The translations under genes and the position numbers were made by a program. From Gallionella sp. (GTDB lineage Bacteria; Pseudomonadota; Gammaproteobacteria; Burkholderiales; Gallionellaceae): 21,877 nt of DNA. The DNA lies in the NCBI GenBank assembly GCA_025362155.1, contig JANYHX010000285.1, forward strand, positions 1 to 21,877. Direction: 5' to 3'. Below the pieces are notes generated by a model. The model was not told the DNA's origin. It made no database searches and saw nothing but the letters and a program-made list of their open reading frames with translations. Below are positions 6,905 to 14,549 of the stretch, in pieces; positions within the stretch are counted from its first letter, which is position 1, and each line of letters opens with the position of its first letter.

Positions 6905-7471
6905 ATGAACCTGCCCGGGTTAATCGCGCAGTATGGCTATGGCGCATTATTTGTGGGGGCGCTGCTGGAGGGTGAGACGTTGTTGATATTGGCCGGTTTT
7001 GCCGTGCATCAGGGGTATCTGCAATTGCACTGGGCCATCCTGACCGCGATGCTCGGTGGCTTTCTGGGTGATCAGTTTTATTTCTGGGTTGGAAGGCGGC
7101 ATGGGGCCTGGGTGTTGTCCCATTTTCCGCGAATTACTCCGGCGGTGGAACGCACCGATGCGTTGATAGAGCGACATCCACGGGCGATCATCGTGATGGT
7201 ACGATTTCTGTATGGCTTGCGCACGGTAGGGCCTCTTGCCATCGGTATAAGTGCAGTAAAGACGAAGCGCTTTGTTTTATTCAATGCCTTGGGCGCGGCT
7301 ATCTGGGCGGTTGCTATCGGCGGTGCAGGCTATGTGTTCGGACACGCGATGGAAGTGTGGTTGAATAATTTGCAACGGGTCGAAGGAACCTTGTTGGTGG
7401 TGTTGTTATTCGGCGGCTTGATCTTTGCGGGATGGCGGCATTGGCGAGTCCACAAAAAATCATCTCGCTAA
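6905..7471 (+). CDS. DedA family inner-membrane protein
   Basis: A 188-residue hydrophobic protein with GYGALFVGALLEGETLLILAG at the N-terminus, GGFLGDQFYFWVGRRHG in the middle, and VRFLYGLRTVGPLAIG, all typical of DedA/VTT-domain proteins. DedA members are linked to membrane homeostasis, and some translocate lipid carriers such as undecaprenyl phosphate across the inner membrane. The specific role cannot be assigned here. No obvious ribosome binding site precedes the ATG. The gene ends 30 bp from the 3' end of a convergent gene. Confidence 0.88.
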   Translation: MNLPGLIAQYGYGALFVGALLEGETLLILAGFAVHQGYLQLHWAILTAMLGGFLGDQFYFWVGRRHGAWVLSHFPRITPAVERTDALIERHPRAIIVMVRFLYGLRTVGPLAIGISAVKTKRFVLFNALGAAIWAVAIGGAGYVFGHAMEVWLNNLQRVEGTLLVVLLFGGLIFAGWRHWRVHKKSSR

Positions 7472-7501
7472 TTGCAAGTTATCTGCTTTACAAAATACCG
7501 T

Positions 7502-8251
7502 CTACCACGGTTGTAACGGCAAAACTGCTATTACCCTGCCATCGCTTTTCCCCACCAGTATTGCCTGATCTTGATATTTCGCGCGCAAAGGCAAATATCC
7601 CACATCCGCTTCGTTTAGCCCGCTATTGCGTACCGCGTTGTCTATCTCGGCGGTGCCGTCCACATTCAGCTTTTTTAGCTCGGCCAAGGGTTTGGCTACC
7701 GCGCCTGCTGCTGTCTGATGGTCGGCGTAGGGTTGGTAAAATTGCGGATATTCCGGTAAATCCTTTCCGGAAAATGTGCTTAATACTACCTCGTTCTGTT
7801 CCTTGATATTGGTGGGCATTTCCGTATAAACGTAGACAGGACCAGTAAGAGGCAAGTGACGATAATCGGGATATTTTGCTTTGGCAATGTCTTCGTCGTT
7901 CAGCATATTGGCGGTAACCAGATCGAATGAATTCTTGCTGAACACCACAAACACTGGACGCGCATGGAATACCACACTCATGCCGTAAATCAGTGCGGCG
8001 ACTTGTAAGGTGCCAATAACCGATAAATCGAAAATCAACGCTCTGCGGCTCTTTTTGGCTGTGAAAATTATCAAAGTAGCGAGCGGACCCAACGACAAGT
8101 CTACCCCGAGCAGTATCAGCAAAACCTGTTGCCCGCCAACCGCCGCGAAGAGGGGCTGCGGATACCACACCAGCAACATGAGCGCGAGCACCATGGCGCC
8201 AATGCTTGCGCTTATAGTGAGGTGTATAAGACCGGCTTTCCAGCGTGACAT
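7502..8251 (-). CDS. TfpX/TfpZ-type IV pilin accessory protein
   Basis: A 249-residue protein starting MSRWKAGLIHLTISASIG, with three hydrophobic segments (about residues 8-30, 42-64 and 72-97), the motif LLGVDLSLGPLATLIIF, and a soluble C-terminal part. This matches the TfpX/TfpZ accessory protein family, members of which aid stability or surface assembly of particular type IV pilins and normally sit next to a pilin gene. No pilin gene is visible here; it lies 36 bp downstream of dnaJ on the same strand and may be read through from it. Assignment to the family is firm from the N-terminal half; function in this setting is inferred. Confidence 0.75.
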   Translation of the reverse strand: MSRWKAGLIHLTISASIGAMVLALMLLVWYPQPLFAAVGGQQVLLILLGVDLSLGPLATLIIFTAKKSRRALIFDLSVIGTLQVAALIYGMSVVFHARPVFVVFSKNSFDLVTANMLNDEDIAKAKYPDYRHLPLTGPVYVYTEMPTNIKEQNEVVLSTFSGKDLPEYPQFYQPYADHQTAAGAVAKPLAELKKLNVDGTAEIDNAVRNSGLNEADVGYLPLRAKYQDQAILVGKSDGRVIAVLPLQPW

Positions 8252-8287
8252 AAAGGCTAAATTTTGTTGTGGTGAGGCGGCAGTTTA

Positions 8288-9418
8288 TCACCCCGCAAAA
8301 AAATCCTTCACCTTGTTCATCCAGGATTTGGCACGTGGATTATGGCGTGCGCTGTCTTTGTCATTGATGCTTTCAAATTCGCGCAGCAGTTCCTTTTGGC
8401 GATCCGTCAGATTAACCGGCGTTTCCACTGCCACGTGGCAATGCAAATCGCCATGAGTGGAGCTGCGCACCCCCTTGATACCTTTCCCGCGCAGGCGGAA
8501 GATTTTTCCACTTTGCGTCTCGGCAGGAATCTTGATGGTTGCCACACCATCCAGCGTTGGAATTTCGATCGAACCGCCGAGCGCAGCCGTGCTGAAGCTG
8601 ATCGGCATTTCACAATGCAAATCATTATGGTCGCGCTGGAATACTGCATGCGGCTTGGTCTGGATGACTACATACAAATCACCGGGAGGCCCGCCATTCG
8701 CGCCATGTTCGCCTTCGCCGGACAGGCGAATACGGTCATCGTTATCGACACCGGCCGGAATTTTTACCGATAGCGTTTTGTGTTGCTTGATTCGTCCATT
8801 GCCATTGCAATCTTTGCAAGGCGAGGTAATCATCTTGCCGCTGCCATGACAACGTGGGCAGGTTTGCTGGATGGAAAAAAATCCTTGTTGCATGCGCACC
8901 TGACCTTGACCAGCGCAGGTGGTACACGTCACCGGGCTGGTACCCGGCTTCGCACCCGAGCCATGACAAGTGGCGCATTCCGTAAGGGTAGGGATACGAA
9001 TTTGCGTCTCGGTGCCGCGCGCGGCTTGTTCGAGTGTGATCTCAAGGTTGTAACGCAGGTCAGCGCCGCGCTGCACATTGCTGCGTCCGCCGCCACCGCG
9101 CGCACCGCCAAAGATATCGCCGAAAATATCGGAGAAATCAAAGCCCGCTCCGGCCCCCGCTGCGCCAAATGGATTGCCGCCCATGCCGCCCGCTTCAAAG
9201 GCGGCGTGACCATGCTGATCATAAGCGGCGCGTTTTTGCGTGTCGCTTAATGTCTCATAGGCTTCTTTGGCCTCCTTGAAATGCTCTTCAGATTTGGGAT
9301 TGTCCGGATTGCGGTCTGGGTGATGCTTCATCGCCAACTTGCGATAAGCTTTTTTTATTTCTTCGTCTGAAGCATCGCGATTGACGCCGAGGACTTCGTA
9401 GTAATCTTTTTTTGCCAT
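8288..9418 (-). CDS. dnaJ: Chaperone co-factor DnaJ (Hsp40)
   Basis: A 376-residue class A J-protein. The J-domain carries HPD at residues 33-35, followed by a Gly/Phe-rich region ([14 protein letters not shown]). Four zinc-binding repeats then follow: [24 protein letters not shown] and CKDCNGNG. The C-terminal substrate-binding domain completes the protein. DnaJ delivers unfolded proteins to DnaK and stimulates its ATPase in the cytoplasm. It lies downstream of dnaK on the same strand, across a 139-bp gap filled by a large inverted repeat. I found no sigma32 promoter directly upstream, so heat-shock expression probably comes from dnaK. Confidence 0.98.
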   Translation of the reverse strand: MAKKDYYEVLGVNRDASDEEIKKAYRKLAMKHHPDRNPDNPKSEEHFKEAKEAYETLSDTQKRAAYDQHGHAAFEAGGMGGNPFGAAGAGAGFDFSDIFGDIFGGARGGGGRSNVQRGADLRYNLEITLEQAARGTETQIRIPTLTECATCHGSGAKPGTSPVTCTTCAGQGQVRMQQGFFSIQQTCPRCHGSGKMITSPCKDCNGNGRIKQHKTLSVKIPAGVDNDDRIRLSGEGEHGANGGPPGDLYVVIQTKPHAVFQRDHNDLHCEMPISFSTAALGGSIEIPTLDGVATIKIPAETQSGKIFRLRGKGIKGVRSSTHGDLHCHVAVETPVNLTDRQKELLREFESINDKDSARHNPRAKSWMNKVKDFFAG

Positions 9419-9437
9419 AATTGTTAGTCGTAAGCCG

Positions 9438-9550
9438 GAAGATGAAAGTTGAAAGTCAGGAGTCGTATGACGTAAGTAGAAAGACGTAAGTTGAAAAGCA
9501 AACCAAGGTTTTGCTTACGACTTACGTCTCAAGTCTTACGTCTTCCAGAC
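9438..9550 (-). repeat. Large imperfect inverted repeat between dnaK and dnaJ
   Basis: The gap is built from recurring GACGTAAG/CTTACGTC words. AGACGTAAGT (9482-9491) pairs perfectly with ACTTACGTCT (9520-9529). Inside it, AAGCAAACC (9496-9504) pairs with GGTTTTGCTT (9507-9516) with one bulge. Outside it, GACGTAAG (9469-9476) pairs with CTTACGTC (9535-9542). The transcript could fold into a long hairpin between the two coding regions. It may be an interspersed repeat, a processing or stability site, or an attenuating structure; no T-tract is seen for a classical terminator. Confidence 0.6.
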
Positions 9551-9557
9551 TTCCAGC

Positions 9558-11492
9558 TTACTTTTTATCCTTAACTTCAGTAAATTCCGCATCGACCACA
9601 TCCCCTTCATCTTTTTTGGCCTCCGCATGCTCATCCGCTTGAGCGCCGCCTGCACCGGCTTGCGCCTTGGCCTGCTCGGCGGCGTACATCTTTTCACCCA
9701 GCTTTTGCGCGGCAGTGGCTAGTGCCTCAGACTTGGCTTTGACAGCATCCTTGTCGTCAGACTTGACCACTTCCTCCGCTTCCTTCAAGGCGACTTCAAT
9801 AGCCGACTTTTCCTCAGCACTCAGATGTTCGCCATACTCTTTCAACGATTTTTTCGTGGAATGGATCAGCGCATCAAGTTGATTGCGCGCAGTCACCAGC
9901 TCGATGGCCTTACGGTCATCTTCCGCGTGCGCCTCGGCATCCTGCACCATCTGTTTGATTTCCGCTTCGCTCAAACCGGAGCTGGCCTGGATCTTGATCT
10001 TGTTTTCCTTGCCGGTCGCCTTGTCTTTCGCCGACACGTGCAGGATGCCGTTCGCATCAATGTCGAAAGTCACCTCGATCTGCGGCATGCCGCGTGGTGC
10101 GGGCGGGATGTCGCTCAAGTTGAATTGCCCCAGGCTCTTGTTGCCGGAGACCACTTCGCGCTCACCCTGCAGCACGTGGATGGTCACCGCATTTTGATTG
10201 TCATCGGCGGTGGAAAACACTTGCGAGGCCTTGGTCGGGATGGTGGTGTTCTTCTTGATCAGCTTGGTCATTACGCCGCCCATGGTTTCGATACCCAGGC
10301 TCAACGGCGTCACGTCCAGCAGCAACACGTCCTTCACTTCGCCTTGTAGTACGCCGCCCTGAATCGCGGCACCGACTGCCACAGCTTCGTCCGGGTTCAC
10401 GTCCTTGCGCGCTTCCTTGCCGAAGAATTCTTTCACCTTCTCCTGCACCAAAGGCATACGGGTCTGACCGCCGACCAGAATCACGTCAGCGATGTCGGCG
10501 TTGGTAACACCGGCATCCTTCATCGCAATTTTGCAGGGCTCAATGGTGCGCGCGATCAGGTCTTCGACCAGGCTTTCCAGTTTGGCGCGAGTGATTTTTA
10601 CTGCCAAATGTTTCGGGCCAGCTGCATCAGCGGTTACATAGGGCAGATTCACTTCGGTCTGTTGTGCCGAAGACAACTCGATCTTGGCTTTTTCTGCCGC
10701 GTCCTTCAGGCGTTGCAAAGCGAGCACATCTTTGCGCAGATCAATGCCACTTTCTTTCTTGAATTCATCAACCAGATAATCGATCACGCGCATGTCGAAG
10801 TCTTCACCACCGAGGAAAGTATCACCGTTGGTGGACATCACTTCGAACTGGTGTTCGCCATCGATTTCGGCAATGTCAATGATGGAGATATCAAAGGTAC
10901 CACCACCCAAGTCATACACCGCGATCTTGCGGTCGCCTTCCTGTTTGTCCAAGCCAAACGCCAGCGCGGCTGCGGTTGGCTCGTTGATGATGCGTTTCAC
11001 TTCCAGACCCGCGATGCGCCCGGCATCTTTGGTGGCCTGGCGTTGCGCATCGTTGAAGTAAGCCGGTACGGTGATGACCGCTTCCGTAACGGGTTCGCCG
11101 AGATAGTCTTCGGCAGTCTTCTTCATTTTCATCAGGACATGCGCGGAAATTTCCGGCGCGGAGAATTCCTTGTCGCGCACCCTCACCCATGCGTCGCCAT
11201 TCTTGGCCTTGACGATCTTGAAGGGCACCATGGCAATGTCTTTTTGCACCATCTTCTCGTCGAAACGGCGGCCTATCAAACGCTTCACGCCATACAGCGT
11301 GTTGGTCGGGTTAGTGACAGCCTGACGTTTGGCGGGCGCACCCACCAGCACTTCGCCATCTTCCATATAAGCGACGATGGACGGTGTGGTGCGCGCACCT
11401 TCCGCGTTCTCGATCACCTTGGTCTTGCCGTTTTCCATGATGGCTACGCAGGAGTTAGTCGTGCCCAAGTCGATACCGATGATTTTTCCCAT
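9558..11492 (-). CDS. dnaK: Chaperone DnaK (Hsp70)
   Basis: A 644-residue Hsp70. The nucleotide-binding domain shows [13 protein letters not shown] at the start, [32 protein letters not shown] and [13 protein letters not shown]. The substrate-binding domain follows with [16 protein letters not shown]. The lid ends in [16 protein letters not shown]. It binds exposed hydrophobic segments of client proteins in an ATP-driven cycle with DnaJ and GrpE. The ribosome binding site AAGGA stands just before the ATG at 11492. A sigma32-type promoter lies about 60 bp upstream, so it can be heat-induced independently of grpE. Length and motifs are normal. Confidence 0.99.
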   Translation of the reverse strand: MGKIIGIDLGTTNSCVAIMENGKTKVIENAEGARTTPSIVAYMEDGEVLVGAPAKRQAVTNPTNTLYGVKRLIGRRFDEKMVQKDIAMVPFKIVKAKNGDAWVRVRDKEFSAPEISAHVLMKMKKTAEDYLGEPVTEAVITVPAYFNDAQRQATKDAGRIAGLEVKRIINEPTAAALAFGLDKQEGDRKIAVYDLGGGTFDISIIDIAEIDGEHQFEVMSTNGDTFLGGEDFDMRVIDYLVDEFKKESGIDLRKDVLALQRLKDAAEKAKIELSSAQQTEVNLPYVTADAAGPKHLAVKITRAKLESLVEDLIARTIEPCKIAMKDAGVTNADIADVILVGGQTRMPLVQEKVKEFFGKEARKDVNPDEAVAVGAAIQGGVLQGEVKDVLLLDVTPLSLGIETMGGVMTKLIKKNTTIPTKASQVFSTADDNQNAVTIHVLQGEREVVSGNKSLGQFNLSDIPPAPRGMPQIEVTFDIDANGILHVSAKDKATGKENKIKIQASSGLSEAEIKQMVQDAEAHAEDDRKAIELVTARNQLDALIHSTKKSLKEYGEHLSAEEKSAIEVALKEAEEVVKSDDKDAVKAKSEALATAAQKLGEKMYAAEQAKAQAGAGGAQADEHAEAKKDEGDVVDAEFTEVKDKK

Positions 11493-11551
11493 GATGCTTC
11501 CTTTCAGTTGAATGCTTAAGATTGAATACTGTTGTTACCTGCTACCTAACA

Positions 11552-11576
11552 TTAGGGCGGCGTTGATTTTTTCAAG
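11552..11576 (-). promoter_or_regulatory. Sigma32-type heat-shock promoter for dnaK
   Basis: On the minus strand CTTGAA (11576-11571) is followed by a 13-nt spacer and CCCTAA (11557-11552). This matches the sigma32 pattern CTTGAA with a C-rich -10 at the expected distance. It sits about 60 bp upstream of the dnaK ATG and right after the GC-rich repeats that follow grpE. Confidence 0.75.
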
Positions 11577-11577
11577 T

Positions 11578-11670
11578 GCTCCCCCTTCCCAACCCTTCCC
11601 CCGGCGGGAGAAGGGCTTAGCTTCCCTCTCCCAATCGGGGAGGGAGAGCTTGCGAGGGTGCAGAGGGAGG
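11578..11670 (-). repeat. GC-rich hairpin repeats between grpE and dnaK
   Basis: The gap contains two pyrimidine/purine hairpins. One is formed by CCCTTC (11593-11598) with GAAGGG (11610-11615), extended by further C/G pairs. The other is formed by CTCTCCC (11626-11632) with GGGAGAG (11642-11648). Further GAGGG-rich words fill the rest. The composition resembles the REP-like intergenic repeats common in proteobacteria. There is no T-tract, so it is not an obvious terminator, but it could protect the grpE mRNA 3' end. Confidence 0.5.
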
Positions 11671-11673
11671 GGG

Positions 11674-12213
11674 TTACCCCTTCGCCTTCGCCACCATGAC
11701 CAGCGCCGGACGCAACACCCGGTCATTCAGCGCATAACCCTTTTGCATTACGCTGATCACCGTGTTGGCTGTTTGGTCACTTTCCAACATGCCGATGGCC
11801 TGGTGCTTGTGCGCATCGAATTTTTCGCCGATCGGATTGATCTCGCCGATATTAAATTTTTCGAGCACACTGGACAATTGCTTCAGCGTCAATTCCATCC
11901 CGCTTTTAAAGCTTTCCACCGTCGCAGTTTCCACGGTAAGTCCGGCTTCCAGACTGTCTTTTACGGCCAGTATCTCATTGGCAAACCGCTCGACGGCAAA
12001 CTTGTGTGCCTTGCTGACGTCTTCAACCCCGCGACGGCGAATATTTTCGCTTTCGGCCTTCGCGTACATCCATGCGTCATAATGTTCCTGCGCCTTGCGT
12101 TCGGCTTCTTTCAATGACTCTTCCAGGTTAGGCAGGACATCGAGAGAATCGGTTGTGGGTTCGGCAGGGACTTGCGGGGCTTCGGGTTGAGGCTGGGTGT
12201 CTTGTTGTTCCAT
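11674..12213 (-). CDS. grpE: Nucleotide exchange factor GrpE
   Basis: A 179-residue protein: a charged Gln/Pro/Glu-rich N-terminus, a long helical coiled region ([23 protein letters not shown]), and the C-terminal GrpE signature [32 protein letters not shown]. It releases ADP from DnaK and acts as a dimer and thermal sensor. I start it at ATG 12213 (MEQQDTQ) because GGAGA (12219-12223) lies five bases upstream; an in-frame ATG 18 codons earlier has no such site and adds residues not seen in the family. It is the first gene of the chaperone cluster, preceded by a sigma32 promoter. Confidence 0.97.
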   Translation of the reverse strand: MEQQDTQPQPEAPQVPAEPTTDSLDVLPNLEESLKEAERKAQEHYDAWMYAKAESENIRRRGVEDVSKAHKFAVERFANEILAVKDSLEAGLTVETATVESFKSGMELTLKQLSSVLEKFNIGEINPIGEKFDAHKHQAIGMLESDQTANTVISVMQKGYALNDRVLRPALVMVAKAKG

Positions 12214-12243
12214 GGTGCTCTCCGTATTTCGACCCTCGATTAA

Positions 12244-12268
12244 TTGGGGCAAACTTGTCGTTTTCAAG
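12244..12268 (-). promoter_or_regulatory. Sigma32-type heat-shock promoter for grpE
   Basis: On the minus strand CTTGAA (12268-12263), a 13-nt spacer and CCCCAA (12249-12244) form a near-consensus sigma32 promoter about 30 bp before the grpE start. No CIRCE operator (TTAGCACTC inverted repeat) is visible, so control looks sigma32-based and not HrcA-based. Confidence 0.85.
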
Positions 12269-12328
12269 GGCTATGCAGGAATATTTTATAGCATGAGATA
12301 ATAGCTATCGTCCTGAAGTTGTAATGAC

Positions 12329-13492
12329 ATGCCCCTCACCAAGAACTACTACTGGCGTATTGCCGGATTCTATTTTTTCTATTACGCCTTTGTGGGCATG
12401 TTCGCGCCCTATTGGAGCTTGTACCTCAAATCCATCCATTTCGATGCCGTCGAGATTGCCATCCTGATGTCAGTGCAGCCAGTGATGCGCATGATTGCGC
12501 CGACGCTGTGGGGTTGGCTGGCTGACCGTACGGGGAAAAGATTGGTGGTGGTGCAGCTCGCCGCGACCCTGAGCGCGGTGTGCTATCTCGGCGTATTCGC
12601 GACCACCGGTTTCTGGGGTATGTTTGTGGTGTTGGGCATGATGGGTTTCTTCTGGAGCGCCTCGATGCCGCTGGTGGAGGCGACTACGCTCTCGTATCTG
12701 GGCAAGCACAGCGCGCGCTACGGGCGCATCCGCTCGTGGGGTTCAATCGGTTTTATCGCGTCGGTGGTCGGTCTCGGATACGCCTTCGATTATATTGCCA
12801 TCGCATGGTTGCTCTGGGCAGGAGTGGTGTGTGAGTTAGGTATTCTGATTTTTTCGCGCCAGATTCCAGATATCGAAACGCAAGCGCATCACACCGACCA
12901 TCAACCCGTTAAACAAATCATCATGCAGCCGCGTGTGATGGCGTTGTTCAGTGCGTGTTTTCTGATGTCGGTTGCGCATGGCCCGTATTACACTTTCTAT
13001 TCAATTTATCTGGTCGAACATGGCTATGCAAAAAGCGCGGTGGGCGGCTTGTGGGCGCTAGGCGTGATCTGCGAGATCGGAGTGTTTTTCCTGATGCCGT
13101 GGCTGGTGCGTCATCTGGGATTTACGCGCATTCTGTTGATCAGTTTTAGCGCCGCCATCGCGCGCTTTATGCTGATCGGTTGGGGTGTGGATTTTTTGAT
13201 ATTGCTACTTATTGCGCAAGTGCTGCATGCTGCTACCTTTGGGGCATATCACGCCGCCTCGGTGGGATTGGTGCATGAATTCTTTCGGGGGCGGCATCAA
13301 TCCAAAGGCCAAGCCCTGTTCGGCAGTTTGACCTATGGTGCCGGGGGGATGTTGGGTGGATTGGCGAGCGGGCCGATTTGGCAGCACTATGGTGCCAGTG
13401 TGCTGTATTCATGTAGTGCTGGCATGGCCTTGCTGGGATTGTTGCTTATTCTCTGGAAGCAGGGCATGGCTCCTGTTGCGAAGGCAACATAG
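12329..13492 (+). CDS. Major facilitator superfamily permease (MFS_1-like, HcaT/LacY-related)
   Basis: A 387-residue inner-membrane protein with about 12 hydrophobic segments. The N-terminus FYFFYYAFVGMFAPYWSLYLK and the loop GWLADRTGKR between helices 2 and 3 are typical of the MFS_1-like branch, which includes the phenylpropionate permease HcaT and nucleoside permeases. Proton-coupled uptake or efflux of a small molecule is expected; the substrate cannot be read. It is divergent from grpE, with 115 bp between the starts. A possible -10 (GATAAT, 12297-12302) lies in that gap, but no good -35 or ribosome binding site is seen. Confidence 0.85.
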   Translation: MPLTKNYYWRIAGFYFFYYAFVGMFAPYWSLYLKSIHFDAVEIAILMSVQPVMRMIAPTLWGWLADRTGKRLVVVQLAATLSAVCYLGVFATTGFWGMFVVLGMMGFFWSASMPLVEATTLSYLGKHSARYGRIRSWGSIGFIASVVGLGYAFDYIAIAWLLWAGVVCELGILIFSRQIPDIETQAHHTDHQPVKQIIMQPRVMALFSACFLMSVAHGPYYTFYSIYLVEHGYAKSAVGGLWALGVICEIGVFFLMPWLVRHLGFTRILLISFSAAIARFMLIGWGVDFLILLLIAQVLHAATFGAYHAASVGLVHEFFRGRHQSKGQALFGSLTYGAGGMLGGLASGPIWQHYGASVLYSCSAGMALLGLLLILWKQGMAPVAKAT

Positions 13493-13550
13493 AGCAGGTC
13501 AAACTCTTATGTGGTTTACGATGATCAGTGGATAGTACAAGGACTGCCCA

Positions 13551-14294
13551 CTAACATCTCAGTTCGTGATGTGAAAATTGAGAGTGAGGATATTGAGTGA
13601 CACTACGGCGAACCTGACGCTCTTCTCCAAACAAAATTCTTGCCAGCTTCAGTCGGTCTACGACACCGAGTTTGCGATAGACCTCAGTTAAATGAGCCTT
13701 CACTGTGCGTTCGGTAATTTGCAGGGATTGGGCGACTTGCTTGTTGCTGTCACCTTTACTCACGCGTACTGCAATCTCATATTCGCGCTTGGTAAGGCTG
13801 CTAAGCAGACCTAGCGAAGCGCGGTCGTTGCCATTTTTTTTGTGGTTGAGCTGTTCCATTTGCTCCAGCAAGCGATAGGTCAAGGTACGACGTATCCATA
13901 ATTCGCCTTGTTGAACTGCCACGATCAATGTTTTTAAAGAGTCAGGCTCAATATCGTCTCTGCAATAGCCACGCACCCCGGCCCTGAAAAATGCCCACTC
14001 TTCATCATCAGGAATAGGGCCACTTAACATAACAATCTTCGTTTCAGGACTCAATTTTCTCAAATCACTGATTCCCTGCACACCATTCAATTCGGGCAAT
14101 CCATGGTCAAGAAAAAGCATCTCGGGCTTAGCGCGAGCCACCTCTCCTCTAAGAGCAGGGAAATTTTTAATGTGGGATAACTGAGCGTAGCCGCCCAAAC
14201 CTTGTTTCCACCGATCCAGTTTAAAAGGACTTAAGCTCGCAAAAATAATGTTATTCACTAGGTTTACTTTAATTACATTCGTGGACTGCTTCAT
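13551..14294 (-). CDS. LuxR/NarL-family regulator with degenerate receiver domain
   Basis: A 247-residue two-domain protein. The C-terminal helix-turn-helix is standard (LTKREYEIAVRVSKGDSNKQ, then TERTVKAHLTEVYRKLGV). The N-terminal half resembles a response-regulator receiver: D63 in LFLDHGLPELNG sits at the phosphorylation site and S91 in VMLSG at the switch position. The paired acidic residues that bind magnesium are missing (NN at 14-15, or SL at 20-21, depending on alignment). The conserved lysine of the last strand is R112 in GYCRDD. Phosphorylation may therefore be weak or absent. No histidine kinase is adjacent. It lies downstream of gspD on the same strand; a role in secretion control is only inference. 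Confidence 0.85.
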   Translation of the reverse strand: MKQSTNVIKVNLVNNIIFASLSPFKLDRWKQGLGGYAQLSHIKNFPALRGEVARAKPEMLFLDHGLPELNGVQGISDLRKLSPETKIVMLSGPIPDDEEWAFFRAGVRGYCRDDIEPDSLKTLIVAVQQGELWIRRTLTYRLLEQMEQLNHKKNGNDRASLGLLSSLTKREYEIAVRVSKGDSNKQVAQSLQITERTVKAHLTEVYRKLGVVDRLKLARILFGEERQVRRSVTQYPHSQFSHHELRC

Positions 14295-14549
14295 GATAAA
14301 AACCCCAATTCATAATTTTTTCCGAGAATGTCTGCCATAAGGCCATAAGATGGAATTGACGTGAAATCAAACATTCAAGTATGAAAAAATATTTCTTAAC
14401 ACCCTGAGATTTCATAATACGTTTTCAAAATATACATTCTCTGTGCGGTATCGAACGTACTATAAAATTTATAAACTTATCAGAAGCGGCCCACCATCTG
14501 ACTCTTACGAGGAGTATGAGTCGGTAGCGGGAGGTGTTACATATAAAAG
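14295..14549 (-). other. AT-rich intergenic gap between gspD and the regulator, with a hairpin
   Basis: No coding sequence is apparent. A stem formed by GACTCTTAC (14500-14508) and GTATGAGTC (14514-14522), with one T-T mismatch and a five-base loop, lies about 30 bp past the gspD stop. It lacks a following T-tract, so it is only a possible 3'-end structure. The remaining AT-rich part probably contains the promoter of the regulator, but I cannot point to clear -35 and -10 boxes. Confidence 0.4.

Noticed and set aside
10608..11519. A 303-codon open frame on the + strand inside dnaK
   Set aside because: It is antisense to a fully conserved dnaK, has no recognisable domain or ribosome binding site, and reflects codon bias of the real gene.
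12214..12328. CIRCE/HrcA operator at grpE
   Set aside because: No TTAGCACTC/GAGTGCTAA inverted repeat; the sigma32 elements explain the region.
13493..13550. Bidirectional terminator between the MFS gene and the regulator
   Set aside because: AGTGG/CCACT can pair, but only over five bases with a long loop and no T-tract.
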